A DNA stretch of 64,000 nt from Molossus alvarezi (GCA_037176705.1 CM073889.1:100209890-100273889), one strand, 5' to 3'. Shown: positions 33,311-43,090, numbered from the stretch's first letter. Translations and numbers: made by a program. The notes: generated by a model not told the origin, from the letters alone.

Positions 33311-33629
33311 GCTCTGGTCCTGCCATGTGCCTGTCCCTGGGAGCTAACCTGTCCTAGGCTCCTGGGGCAGTGTCTCAGTTGATTGCTGGCTCAGCCATGG
33401 GTCAGGCATCACGCTGGTATTGGGTTGCGGCTGGCCGGTGGTGAGCAGACAGGCTCCCCCTTGATGCCGTTTGAACCTTCTCAATCACAGGTGCCGATAC
33501 TTCACGTAGTTTCTTTGCTCATTCTCTGTCATCTCATCTCACATTCCTGTGGCTGTTTATGGGTCCAGGAAGCTCTTACATACATGGGTCATCTGACCCT
33601 CCTTTTGTTATAGTGATGGGTCATCGCCC

Positions 33630-33740
33630 CATCCCTTTGTGTGAAGCTGAGGCTCAGAGAGGTTAAGTGACTTGCCAGAGATCACACAGTACCTACTCTG
33701 AATTCAAAGCTAGGCTTCCTGCTTCCCAGGCCAGTTGTGC
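33630..33740 (-). repeat. MIR, reversed
   Basis: GCTGAGGCTCAGAGAGGTTA then AGTGACTTGCCAGAGATCAC. Confidence 0.9.
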
Positions 33741-33859
33741 CCAGCTCCAGGGGGCATTCACATACAGGATCTCCAAAAATTGTGGGATGGATCCACCCTG
33801 TATCTAGCAAAACCCAAAGGCATCAGGCCAGCAACAATAGAGAAAAGTTGCCCGGAAAG

Positions 33860-33920
33860 AGCCTAGGGCAATAGTTCTCGAGCCTGCCTAGGAATTAGAA
33901 TCACCTGGGGAGAGGATGTA
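33860..33920 (+). repeat. MER5A-type left end, truncated
   Basis: GCAATAGTTCTCGAGCCTGC and TTAGAATCACCTGGGGAG, cut off where the L1 text begins. Confidence 0.6.
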
Positions 33921-33924
33921 GAAA

Positions 33925-34650
33925 AACGGAAACTCTTGGGCACTGTTGCAGGATTGTAAAATGGCGCAACCACTATGGAAAATAGTCTGGAGGTTCAAAC
34001 AGAACTACCACATGATCCAGCAAACCTATTTCTGAGTATATACCCCCAAAATTGAAAGCAGGGACTCCAAAAGATACTTGTACACCTATGTTCATAGCAG
34101 CATTATTCACAATAGCCAATACTAGGTGGAAACAGGCCAAGTGTCCATCAACAGATGAATGGATAAGCAAAATGTGGTATATGCATACAATGGAATCTCA
34201 TTCAGCTTTAAAAAGGAATTCTATCACATGCCACAACATGGATGCACCTTGAGAACACAATGCTAAGTGAAATGAGCCAATCACAGAAGGATAAATACTG
34301 TATGATTATATACGCGGGTCTAAAGTACTCAAATTTATAGAAAGAAAGTAGAATGGTGGTTACGGAGGTGGGTTTTTAGTGGGTAGAGTTTCAGATGAAA
34401 AGTGCTGGAGAGCCCTAGCCGGTCTTGATCAGTGGTTAAAGCATCAGCCCGCGGACCAGAGAGACCCAGGTTCGGTTCCCGCTAAGGGCACATACTCTCA
34501 AAAAAAAAAAAAAGTGCTGGAGATCTGTTTCACAGTAATGTGAATATACTGAATACTACACACGGTACACTTAAAATGGTTAAGATGGTAAGTTTTGTTA
34601 CATGTTTTTTTACGACATATAAACACTGAAGAAAATAAAATAAAAGTCCC
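33925..34650 (+). mobile_element. L1 3' end (ORF2 C-terminus and 3' UTR)
   Basis: ACTACCACATGATCCAGCAA, CTGAGTATATACCCCCAAAA, CAAGTGTCCATCAACAGATG and TGGAATCTCATTCAGCTTTA match the L1 ORF2 end closely. The 3' UTR runs to the A-rich tail at about 34630-34645. It is broken by a truncated Ves SINE at 34413. Less diverged than the L1 pieces at 7-12 kb. Confidence 0.95.
34413..34514 (+). mobile_element. Truncated Ves SINE inside the L1 tail
   Basis: The tRNA-like head (from GCCCTAGCCGGTCTTGATCA to GCTAAGGGCACATACTCTC) is followed directly by poly(A). The body and tail modules are missing. Duplicated L1 text AAAAGTGCTGGAGA on both sides proves insertion into the older L1. Confidence 0.95.
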
Positions 34651-34802
34651 TTGCTTGGGACCCACCCAGACAAATTAGCTGGGAATTGTGGAGTGAGCCC
34701 CAGGCAGCAGGGTTCCCAAACCCCTTCCCTCCACCCCCACCCTGCACCCCACCCTGCCCACTTCCCCGTGGATCAGGGGTTAGCCTATGATTACCGCTCT
34801 AG
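34650..34802. other. Short unique stretch
   Basis: Includes a C-rich run at 34725-34765. Forms the left flank of the composite insertion. Confidence 0.5.
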
Positions 34803-34844
34803 TTCCCTGCCACTCTTTTTTTTTTTTTTTTAATTTTTTTTTTT

Positions 34845-35086
34845 TTATCTTCACCCGAGGACATTTTTCCATTTTTTATTCAGATAGAGCGGGGGGGACA
34901 GAGAGGAGGAGGAGAGAGACAGAAACATTCACGTGAAAGGGACACATCGAGTGGTTGCCACCCGCACGACCCAACCAGGGCCGGGGACAAACTGCAACCA
35001 AGGTACGTGCCCTTAGTGGGAACCGAACCCGGGTCTCTCTGGACCGCAGGCCGTTGCTCTAACCACTGAGCAAAGCTGGCCAGGGC
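34845..35086 (-). mobile_element. Ves SINE within the composite insertion
   Basis: Reverse orientation with the complement of head GCCCTGGCCAGCTTTGCTCA, body GGTCGTGCGGGTGGCAACCA-like and tail ATCTTCACCCGAGGACATTT. Same subtype as 4104 and 41711. Confidence 0.95.
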
Positions 35087-35111
35087 TCTTTCTTCTTTCT
35101 TTTTTTTTTTT

Positions 35112-35526
35112 CTGTCCTTCCTACAGGCTTGTCCTCCCGAGGCCTTGATTGGAGACAGGGACGCCCTCTCCTGTCGTTGCCTCTCTACGAAATGGGGTCG
35201 TCTCAATCGAAACCGCCTCGCTCAAGCCCCCTTGGCTATCTACTGAAAAATCTAAAAATCCTTGGCCTCTCCGATTTGAGGCCCCACAAACTCGTATTCC
35301 TCTGCAATATGGCCTGGCCCCAATATAAACTCCACGATAACTCTCAATGGCCAGAAAACGGCACTTTTGACTTCAATATTCTAAGGGACCTAGACAATTT
35401 CTGCCACCGGACAGGCAAGGCTTCAGAAGTTCTTTACGTGCAGGCTTTCTTCTCTCTCTGCTCCCTTCCCTTCGTTCTGCCCGCTGCACCCACCAAGTCC
35501 TTCTAGCCTGACACCCAATCCCCCTC
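35112..35526 (+). pseudogene. Endogenous retrovirus gag fragment (leader and matrix N-terminus)
   Basis: ATG at 35192 opens a frame of 104 codons to a stop near 35504. It begins MGSSQSKP, an N-terminal Gly followed by a basic stretch as in myristoylated matrix proteins. It continues through a leucine-rich LKNLKILGLSDLRPHK segment, a WPQYKL and WPENGTF pair, and LRDLDNFCHRTGK. This pattern belongs to the matrix domain of class I (gammaretrovirus-like) endogenous retroviruses. About 80 bp upstream is gag leader. The frame decays after about residue 85, and there is no capsid, pol, env or adjoining LTR, so it is a small dead fragment. In this insertion it was carried in antisense. The viral group is inferred from residue pattern only. 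Confidence 0.75.
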
Positions 35527-35544
35527 TTCCCTGCCACTCTTAAG

Positions 35545-35650
35545 TGCAGCCCTTGGACCAGCAGCACTGGCCTGGAAGCTTGTTAGAAATGCAGAGTCTC
35601 AGGCCCGCCCAGACCTCCTGAATCGTAACCTGTATCTATTTACAATCTCC
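35545..35650 (+). repeat. MER5A-type fragment
   Basis: GCAGCCCTTGGACCAGCAGC, AAGCTTGTTAGAAATGCAGA and CAGGCCCGCCCAGACCTCCT. The composite insertion landed at its edge. Confidence 0.75.
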
Positions 35651-35770
35651 AGGACTTGGTAAGTAGAACTGGTCCTGCAGAGATGGAAGCCACAGATCAC
35701 GGATGCCACCGCTCTTGGGCCCAGCCCTGTGTAGAAAGATTTCTCTGTGGGTGAGGTTGCCAGATTTAGC

Positions 35771-35820
35771 AGGGGGGGGGGGGGTGCCTACTGCATTGCC
35801 CCCCCCACCCCCCACCCCCT
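35771..35820 (+). repeat. G-run and C-run forming a potential hairpin
   Basis: Thirteen G at 35772-35784 are followed after 14 bp by C-runs at 35799-35819 broken by single A residues. The arms are complementary and could fold back. The G-run alone is also prone to quadruplex formation and sequencing error. Confidence 0.8.
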
Positions 35821-35879
35821 GACCCCAACCCAATCCACTGTCCAGAGAATCTCCAGGCTCTGGTATGTAGGGTTTCAAT

Positions 35880-36435
35880 GAACTTCTTGGCCCTCCCCCA
35901 CCAAAGTGTCACAAATGGAAAGAGGCCTACAAACAAGGCCTTGGAGACGCCCTGTGGACCTGTGGACGGAAGGTAGACTTTAATGACAACTTAAGCACCT
36001 GAAAGCCCGCAGCCCAGCCCCCTCAGGGAGGCTCAGCCACTCTCCCCGCCTCCATTCCTCCTGTCTCTGGAGCTTCACGTCCTCAGTCATCCAGCCCTAG
36101 AGACCCAGCAACAGGGCTCCTGGTTCTCCCACCAGATCCCGGCTGCCACCACCCACCACCGGGACAACCAGTGCTGGCACAGGGCCCCCCAGAATGCTCC
36201 CTTACTCGTTTTCCTCTTCCTCACACATGGGTGGAACTGTAATTTTCAAAAGAATATTACTAACAATCTTCATAGGAAATAAACAGAGGATGTTATAAGG
36301 CTGGGGAGACTTAGAAAAGAATGACCTTTCCATATACGGATTTAGGAACAGGATTTGACTGACATCGGAACATGGGTGTCTCAGGAGCCCAGACGCGCCC
36401 CCCCAGCCTAAGGAGGAAGCCCTGGGGACGACTGC
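35880..36435. other. Unique DNA, no gene seen
   Basis: Nothing recognised. Confidence 0.45.
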
Positions 36436-36437
36436 AG

Positions 36438-36625
36438 GATGGTGACAGTGGGGTATGGTGAAAAGTCAAGAGACCTGGTTCTCCGCTGTGACCTTGCGCA
36501 AGCTGCCAGACCTCTCTGGGCCTCAGGTACTTTGTACAATGGGGATATGTGTGTCCTTCGAAATGACTGTTGTATGGAACATAGGAGACACTCCCTAAAT
36601 GTCGCCCTTCTAGCAGTTTTGGCTA
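36438..36625 (+). repeat. MIR, forward
   Basis: AAAGTCAAGAGACCTGGTTC, TGTGACCTTGCGCAAGCTGC and TGGGCCTCAGGTACTTTGTA. Confidence 0.8.
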
Positions 36626-36884
36626 AAATACTGTCCCTGGCTGGATGTCAGAACCAGGCTAAGGCCCTTAGGGAAACAGACACTCTTACAACCTCTGAGT
36701 TGAGACGCTGGGTCAAGCAGTGTCTACCTCTTTGACTCAGACCTCTAGGCCAGCTTCACCCAGACCTGCGGTTCCCGTTTGTCCTCAGAGCAGCCCCGCT
36801 CTGTCAGCTCACTCTGTCACCGCCACCACCATGCAGACGGCACTCAATGCCCCAGCCCGGCAGCAATGAGGGGGAGCTGCTCAC

Positions 36885-37070
36885 ACAGCAGGGGTTCTCA
36901 ATTCTGGCTGAAGAGAAGAACTGTGGGGGAGGCTTTAAAACACTGATTCCCGGGTCCCCACCCCTGAACTTCTGATTCCATGAGTCTGGGTGGGCCGGGG
37001 GCCTCAATATTTTGGAAGTTCCCTGGGGGCAATTCCAGTATGCAGCCTGGGTGAAGAAAACTCACCCTAA
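36885..37070 (+). repeat. MER5A-type element, nearly full length
   Basis: GCAGGGGTTCTCAATTCTGG, GGCTTTAAAACACTGATTCC and CCCCACCCCTGAACTTCTGA, then CAATATTTTGGAAGTTCCC. Confidence 0.9.
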
Positions 37071-38325
37071 GCTTAATCAGTCCTTCCCCTCTTCTAGAAG
37101 ATTCCCAGCCTCCTCCCCCGCCCCACGTGGTCTCACTTAAGTGCATGCACACTAGCCATAGGCCCTGCCCCCTTCCACAAAGCCACACCTGTACCCAGCA
37201 GGAAGGCTTCTGGGCTCACAGGTGCTTCGGGGAAACTGAGGCCCAGGGCATACCAGCAGAGGCCCAGCTGTCTGTCTTCGGCTCTCTGCAGCCCCCATTG
37301 ATACCAGCCAGCCAAACACCTCACAGCTTCCACTTGCCTCCTCTCAGCAGATTGGTCTAGGACCACCTGCTTCATACACGGGCCCCTGCCCACCCCCAGC
37401 CCAGGTGAAGCTTCCGGCCTCCTCCACCCACTCGGTTCTCAGGTGTCTGGCTTCCTAGGGAGGCCCCTCTTCCTGCCCCCAGTGATCAGTAAGGCAACTC
37501 CCAACCAGCCTCTCCCAGACCAGCTCTGCCCAGGCCTGGGCAAATGCTGGCATGGGGGACAGGCCATTCTGCACACTGGAATGGTAAAACCCATGGCCCC
37601 ATCCTTCCTGCGGTCAAACCTGGCTCACGGGAGCCCAGTGTTGGGCTCAGGACCAAAGTCCCCACAATGTTCATTTATTTGCCTGACCTTGGCCATGCTG
37701 GGTATAGCCCCTGGGGTAGGGGCAATTAATCGTTCTTAGAACATTACTGTCTGCTCAATCCCATGCCCAGCCTCCTGATTCCTATCACTTCGGTTTGTTC
37801 CTAATGTAAAAAGAGCTCACCCTTGAGCAGATGCTCCTAGTGGCCAGGGACCCCTGAGAGGGTCAGCCCTTGCCCTTTCTGGTCACCACATGCCCAGCTT
37901 TGCTGAGTGAGGCCCCCGACGTCAGCCTGGCCCTGGTGTAAAGGGAGATGAACTGCCCTAACCAGGTCTCTTCCCTCCACCGGCCAAGGGCACGGCCCCA
38001 GCCCACTCTCCTCCCAGGAGCTAAACCCAAGGTATAGACTATACATATAGGTTCTGAGCCTCCAGCCCCTGTGAGTACGAGGCCCAGTCAGGTAGGTGAC
38101 TTTCTCTTTTAATAGCAAGAACATGGACAAAGAAAGGCAGGGTCAGACAGACAGATCTTGGCAAGCAACAGAAGGCAAGGTCTATTTCTCCTACTATACA
38201 TCTTCTGTCAAGTAACAAGTATTTGTGAACAATTCCAAAATGCTAGTGTGTGTGACCTCAATTTGCAATCAAGAGTCCTTCAGTGGGGTTCCTAATGGGC
38301 GGGCAGTCGCAGCGGGTGGTAAGTC
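37071..38325. other. GC-rich unique DNA, no gene seen
   Basis: Open frames of up to 98 codons overlap on both strands without domain content. Confidence 0.45.
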
Positions 38326-38329
38326 TACG

Positions 38330-38565
38330 TATGAGCTCATTCGCTCATTCAGAGAGACAGTGTGGTACGGGGCAGGGCAAGGCCTTGGAGGTACACGATG
38401 CAGTTCAGTTCCTGCCTCTGTCTCCTGAGCCATTTGGGGGTGACCCCAAGGCCAGCTGCTCACCTCGTGCATGTCAGTTTTCCCACCTGTTAAGTGGGGT
38501 TACTTAGTAGAGTGCCCTGCACAGAGGAAGCAGTTAATACATGTTAGCTGTTATTAGGAACCTGG
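38330..38565 (+). repeat. MIR, forward, nearly full length
   Basis: GACAGTGTGGTACGGGGCAG, GTCAGTTTTCCCACCTGTTA and CAGTTAATACATGTTAGCTG. Confidence 0.8.
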
Positions 38566-38860
38566 CACTGTGGGGACACAACGTTAATCTTCATTCCACC
38601 AGTATTTTCTGTCATCAAAAGCAGTGAGCCGAGCAACAGTGTAGGTGGACTTAACAATACAGCATTACGTGGAAAGGACTCCAAAGATTGTACACAGCAC
38701 AGTAGACTTCGTCTAAGGCTAAAAATAACTACAAGAAAATAAACTTTTTAGAAATACACATGGATGCAATAAAACTAGACACAGGAAACACAGGAGAATG
38801 ATAAGGAAGGAATTTAGGAAGGTGATCACTCGGGTGGGGCCGCCTGAGGGTGGCCTGAGG
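38566..38860. other. Unique DNA, no gene seen
   Basis: Nothing recognised. Confidence 0.45.
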
Positions 38861-38865
38861 CAGGA

Positions 38866-39265
38866 TCATATGTTTGTGTTAACTTTAACCTCCATATTAC
38901 TACCCCCAGCCTCTTATTGTTTAACCTCGCCCCAAGCCCCTTATTCCAGGAAACCAAAGCTTATCGCTCCAGGCAGACGGAACAGTATCCTGAAACCCCT
39001 ACTCAAACCTAAACAGCTGCTGGAGGAGAAGAACAACTCTCGGAAAGACCCCAGCCCCGACCAATCAAGGATGACCGTGACTCCTGGGGGCCAGCCCCCC
39101 ACCCCAGCCCTCAGTTTAAAACCCTTAGTCTGCACCAATCTGCTGCTGCGCTCCCCTGGGAGGCAGCCCGCAGGTATCCCTTCCCCCCCCAATAAACCTG
39201 CACTTCCTGGTCACTCGGCTCCATCCCGTTCTTATAGTTTGGACATAGGTTTTGTCAAACCCAAG
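38866..39265 (+). mobile_element. Probable solo LTR of a class I endogenous retrovirus
   Basis: The order and spacing suit a gammaretroviral-type LTR. A C-rich U3 comes first, then a CCAAT box (39061), a TATA-like TTTAAAA (39115-39121), and a poly(A) signal AATAAA about 75 bp further (39191-39196) with a GT/T-rich stretch after it. The start is probably a TG near 38870-38878. The 3' CA terminus and flanking duplication could not be fixed, so boundaries are approximate. A 157-codon frame across it (38798-39271) is read-through of LTR DNA. It lies 3.3 kb from the gag fragment, with unrelated unique and MIR DNA between, so it is not the same provirus in place. Confidence 0.55.
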
Positions 39266-39569
39266 CTTTGAGGTGGGTGATGAACTTTTGGGTACTTGTT
39301 CCATCAATAAAAATAACTACATAACTACATAATTCAATAAAAGCAGACTGTGCATGGACCAATGGAGACAATGTCAAGAGCCAAAGATTGTGAGTAAACC
39401 AGTTTTCAGCATCAGCAGTCCAAACTGGGAAGCAGGAACAAATGTAGGCTGGATGCTGTCCCCGGCTCGGCTCTGGGTTCCCACCGGGGAATGTAATAGG
39501 ACCCCCCACCTCCTTGGACCCCACCTCCTTGGAGCGCCCAGTCTGTTGTGGGTGACAGAGAGCCAACAA

Positions 39570-40030
39570 AATACACAGAGTGTGAACGCTGTGTGGAGAG
39601 GTGGAGACCCCGGGGGCAGGAAGCGGGTGGTGGGGAAGGCCTCGCCGAAAAAGCGGCTTTGGAGCACAGGCCTAAAGAAGAGGAAGGAAGGGCCTGCAGA
39701 GCTCTGGGGCAGAGCTTCTGGGCAGAGGGGACATTCCAGCAGAGACCAGAGTGCGGGAGGACAGGGCGGAGGCAGTCGCCTGCAGGGGAGCTAGCAGGGA
39801 AGGTGGCAGAGGGGTCAGCACGGACAATGCGGCCCTTGCAGGCCGCTCTGAGGACTTGGGCTTTTACTCGGGGAGCCAGTGGAGGTTCTGAGCAAAGGAG
39901 AAACCGTGTCACACATTTCACAGGCTGCAGCCTTGAGAATAGACCACAGAAGCAGAGGCAGAGGCTGGGGCACCAACCAGGAGGCCATTGTAATAATCCA
40001 GGTGAGAGAAGGGGCCCCCAGAACCCCAGA
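39570..40030 (+). repeat. Ancient dispersed repeat (same family as 42930-43090)
   Basis: GGGCTTTTACTCGGGGAGCC, AGTGGAGGTTCTGAGCAAAG and GAGGCCATTGTAATAATCCA, then GGTGAGAG, follow a widespread old mammalian repeat whose name I cannot fix. The 240-codon minus frame over this block (39412-40134) has no domain. Confidence 0.55.
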
Positions 40031-40450
40031 GATAACAGTGAGAAGGTAACAACTGCCCAAATCCCCGATATAATTATGACCTGGATGCTGCTCTCCTGGG
40101 ACTCCCAGGCTGGCAGCAAAGACCAGACAGGCATCCAGATATCTACAAAACAAAATCCACTGTAAACAGCAGCTCAGATAGGGTGTCCACTCCCCTGCCC
40201 CACCAGCAGAGCACCCAGCCAGGCGCAGGGATGTGCCGGCAGCCTTCACCTCTGGGTCCTCAAGGTCTTCCCTAAACCCTCCTGCAGCCAACCTGACCAG
40301 AAACCCTGGTCCCCGGTGCAGTCAGACAGGCACATTCCTTCCCCACCGGGGTTTGCATGTTCCATGATTGGGTCCTCCCCTGAACCCCAGCAGGGTTCCC
40401 GGTGTCATTATAGGTCTCAGTGAGGCTCAACAATCGGAGAGCCCAGGGAA
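40031..40450. other. Unique DNA, no gene seen
   Basis: Nothing recognised. Confidence 0.45.
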
Positions 40451-40454
40451 GCTT

Positions 40455-40620
40455 TAACTCAGTGGTTCTCATCATGTCTGGACATCACCTGAAGAAACTG
40501 AAAAGTGACCGGTGCCTGAGTCCCACCCAGAGGCTGCTGCAATAGGTCTGGGAGGCAGCCTGCACACTGGACTGTCTCAGCTTCCAGGTGACTCTCACGT
40601 GCAGTCAAGGCTGAGAGCCA
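40455..40620 (+). repeat. MER5A-type element
   Basis: CTCAGTGGTTCTCATCATGT, GACATCACCTGAAGAAACTG and GCCTGAGTCCCACCCAGAGG. Confidence 0.8.
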
Positions 40621-41555
40621 TGCTCAGGTGGCCTGGTCTAGCTTCCCTGCCCCCATCCCTTGCAGCAGCTCCCTGTCCACAAGTCCCTCTCTTGTCACTT
40701 GCCCTCCCAGGCAAAGTCCTGGCTGTGGCGTCCTCCCCTTAGGTGAGGTGCCTTGGCAGGACCTGACCAGCCCTGAGATGAGCCGAGAGTGCCCGTGTAG
40801 GCGGGGGCTGGGCAGGGCAGAGCACGCGCCCACCGAACTCTCACTCTGGGCTGGAACTCTGGCTTTCTGCAGGGCCCCACAGGCCTGGAGAGCAAAGCCG
40901 ACACCCAGGAGCACCGGCTTCCAGGGGCCTGGAGGCTGCTGCTGAGGCCAGAAAAGCCCCGAGGCTCAGATGCATTTAATCAAGGCTGGGCTGGCTCTCC
41001 TCCCCAGCTCTTCCCATCCTTCCTCCTCTAGGACTGACTGGGAATGCATTTTTATTAGGCTTTTCCTAGGTGAAAATGGTGCTGGGCTGGGGGTGGGGAA
41101 ACTGAATGGAGTGTGATTTACACTTACCCTGAGTCCTCACACCTCCCAAGGGCAGCCAGCAGCCCACTCACACAGCGGCTGGCAGGTGGGCAGCAACGCA
41201 CAAGCTGCACCCCGCCAGCCATGAGTCACATCTCTGCATAAGTGCCCCCAAATCCCAAATGAGCCCACGGCCCTGTGGAAAAATGACTAGGGAAAGATGG
41301 ATACTGGTGTCTGTGAGGTTCTGGCAAAGACACCACTCAGAGAAATTACCCACATTCTCCAAACCCCATCCACATTGATCAGGCTGCCCCTATTACATTT
41401 TCTCCTTGTTCCAAATGATACTTTGACGCTCATCTGCCCCTAAGTTCCACCTCCAGGTTTCCATCCCTGCTCAGCCATTTGCCCTGGACAAAGGCTCATG
41501 AGGCACCTCCCCCTGCCTCTCAGAGAGGGTGTCTCACCAGGTCAGTTTCTGGTGG
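40621..41555. other. GC-rich unique DNA, no gene seen
   Basis: 40970-41060 (GATGCATTTAATCAAGGCTG, GGAATGCATTTTTATTAGGC) is repeat-free and AT-richer than its surroundings. Nothing else recognised. Confidence 0.4.
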
Positions 41556-41559
41556 ATTT

Positions 41560-42034
41560 AGCAGGATTTCTCAACCGGCCTGCTGGCCTTCGGGGCTTTG
41601 CTGGGGGCTGCCCTGTACGTTGTAGGGTGCTTGGCAGCATCCCCAGCTTCTACCTACTGAATGCTAGTAGCACCAGCCTCCCCAATCGGTCACAGTAAAA
41701 GATGTCTCCAGCCCTGGCCGGTTTGGCTCAGCGGTTGGAGCGTCGGCCTGCGGTACAGAGAGACCCGGGTTCGGTTCCCGCTAAGGGCATGTACCTTGGT
41801 TGCAGTTTGTCCCCGGCCCTGGTTGGTCGTGCGGGTGGCAGCCACTCGATGTGTCTCTTTCACGTCGATGTTTCTCTCTCTCTCTCTCTCCCTCTCTCTC
41901 CTCCCGCTCTATCTGAACAAAAAATGGAAAAATGTCCTCGGGTGAGGATTAAAAAAAAAAAAGATGTCTCCAGACATCACCAAATGTCCCCTGAAGAGGT
42001 GGTAAGTGAAATCGCCTCAGCTGAGAACTACTGT
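41560..42034 (+). repeat. MER20 (hAT-Charlie), forward, split by a Ves SINE
   Basis: The left part runs from GCAGGATTTCTCAACCGGCC to ATGCTAGTAGCACCAGCCTC. The right part runs from GACATCACCAAATGTCCCCT to CAGCTGAGAACTACTGTG. The SINE insertion at 41711-41958 separates them. Confidence 0.95.
41711..41958 (+). mobile_element. Ves SINE, full length, inside MER20
   Basis: Head GCCCTGGCCGGTTTGGCTCA, B box GGGTTCGGTTCCCG, body GTCGTGCGGGTGGCAGCCAC and tail GGAAAAATGTCCTCGGGTGA plus poly(A). Perfect target duplication AAAAGATGTCTCCA (41697-41710 and 41959-41972). One of the best preserved copies in the window. Confidence 0.97.
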
Positions 42035-42189
42035 GCTATGGCAACATGACTGAGAACCTCTGGAGGACAGGGACCGTGCCAGCACTTCTGAGACCGTTGG
42101 GTCCAGCGGCCAGCACAGCCAGCCCGCTGTGCATTAGTCACCGTGTGAGCTTGCTCAGGGGGCCTGACCGCTCCAGCTTCAGTCGTCCC

Positions 42190-42410
42190 CCTTTGTAACA
42201 GCCACCACGTGCTCGGGACTGGCACTGTGCTAAGCATCCCTCATGGACTTTCTCATCTGATCCTCACAGCACTTTCCTGGGAAAGGGGTTGTCCCTATTT
42301 TACAGCGGAGGAAACGCAGGCCCACGGAGGTTAGGCACCTTGCTCAAGAGCATACAATGAGAAGGTAAGCAACTGGAGAGCAGAGCCCGCGGTCTTTCCA
42401 CAGTACTGCT
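42190..42410 (-). repeat. MIR, reversed, nearly full length
   Basis: GGCACTGTGCTAAGCATCCC, ATCTGATCCTCACAGCACTT, ACAGCGGAGGAAACGCAGGC and AGGCACCTTGCTCAAGAGCA. Confidence 0.9.
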
Positions 42411-42925
42411 CCCTCCCTAAACGAGGGGCTGGGCCTCACACCACCTCTGAAGTCCTTTGCAGCTCCCTGACTTTGGCATTCATTTGATGTTGTTGCTATA
42501 AAAGAATGTTCCGCTGGGTGTCCTGCATCCTGTGTCCCCGGGCCCCGCCCTACGGGTGACTTGTTCCCTCAGTCCCTAAGCTCCTACTGTGTCCTGAGGG
42601 CTGGGCCAGGACCCAGCTGTCAATGAGATGTAGGCTTTTCCCTCCAGCAAGGAGACAGATACTAAACAGCCTGTTAGATGGTTCCTTACAACTATGATGA
42701 GAGCCAACAGGGGCCTGACCCAGCCCAGAGGGTCAGAGAAGGAACAGCCTCACTGCTGGGTGACAGGCGCACAGGGGTTCACCCCCCAAGGTGAGGGAAG
42801 CCAGTGGTGCCAAGGGAGAGCAGTGGGCACGCAGCCTGGCCTAGGAAGGAGCGCTGCTGGTTCTAGAACCCAAAGGAAAGAGGGTGCAGGAGGAGCCTGA
42901 GGAGGTGGACAGGCCCTGTGGGCCC
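42411..42925. other. Unique DNA with weak L2 remains
   Basis: 42570-42680 (AAGCTCCTACTGTGTCCTGA, GGGCTGGGCCAGGACCCAGC) follows the L2 3' end loosely. Nothing else recognised. Confidence 0.45.
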
Positions 42926-42929
42926 TGGT

Positions 42930-43090
42930 AAGAATTTCTACTTTATTCTCAAAGCAACAAGAGGCCATTAGAGGATTTAAAGGAGTGACATGATCAGATG
43001 AGTATACTGACCAGAGCCACTCCGGGGTGCTGCGTGGTGATTGGGGTGGGGCAAGAGAAAATGCAGGGAGACCTGTGGGGCTGCTGGCTG
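42930..43090 (+). repeat. Ancient dispersed repeat (same family as 39570-40030)
   Basis: CAACAAGAGGCCATTAGAGG, ATTTAAAGGAGTGACATGAT and CAGATGAGTATACTGACCAG match the shared segment of this family. Confidence 0.6.

Larger units (their letters stand above)
34803..35541 (-). mobile_element. L1-mobilised insertion: antisense ERV gag fragment plus Ves SINE
   Basis: A perfect 15-bp duplication, TTCCCTGCCACTCTT, flanks the block (34803-34817 and 35527-35541). On the minus strand the order is: target site TT/AAGAG (close to the L1 endonuclease preference), antisense retroviral gag and leader, an A-rich spacer with G interruptions (35087-35112), a full Ves SINE (35086 to 34845), and a poly(A) tail. 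The simplest reading is that a polyadenylated RNA running antisense through an endogenous retrovirus was copied into the genome by L1 machinery. Either that RNA already ended in the SINE, or the SINE later inserted into the A-tail of the first insertion. A possible short CTCTTT repeat beside the SINE (34814 and 35086) fits the second reading. Confidence 0.75.

Noticed and set aside
35112..39265. A single provirus spanning the gag fragment and the LTR
   Set aside because: The 3.3 kb between them contains MER5A, MIR and unique DNA, not pol or env, and the gag fragment is closed off by its own target duplication.
38798..39271. 157-codon open frame, plus
   Set aside because: Reads through the probable LTR including its TATA-like and poly(A) signals. 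No retroviral protein motif.
39412..40134. Longest open frame in the window (240 codons, minus)
   Set aside because: It overlaps an ancient repeat, has long antisense frames, and shows no domain or family resemblance.
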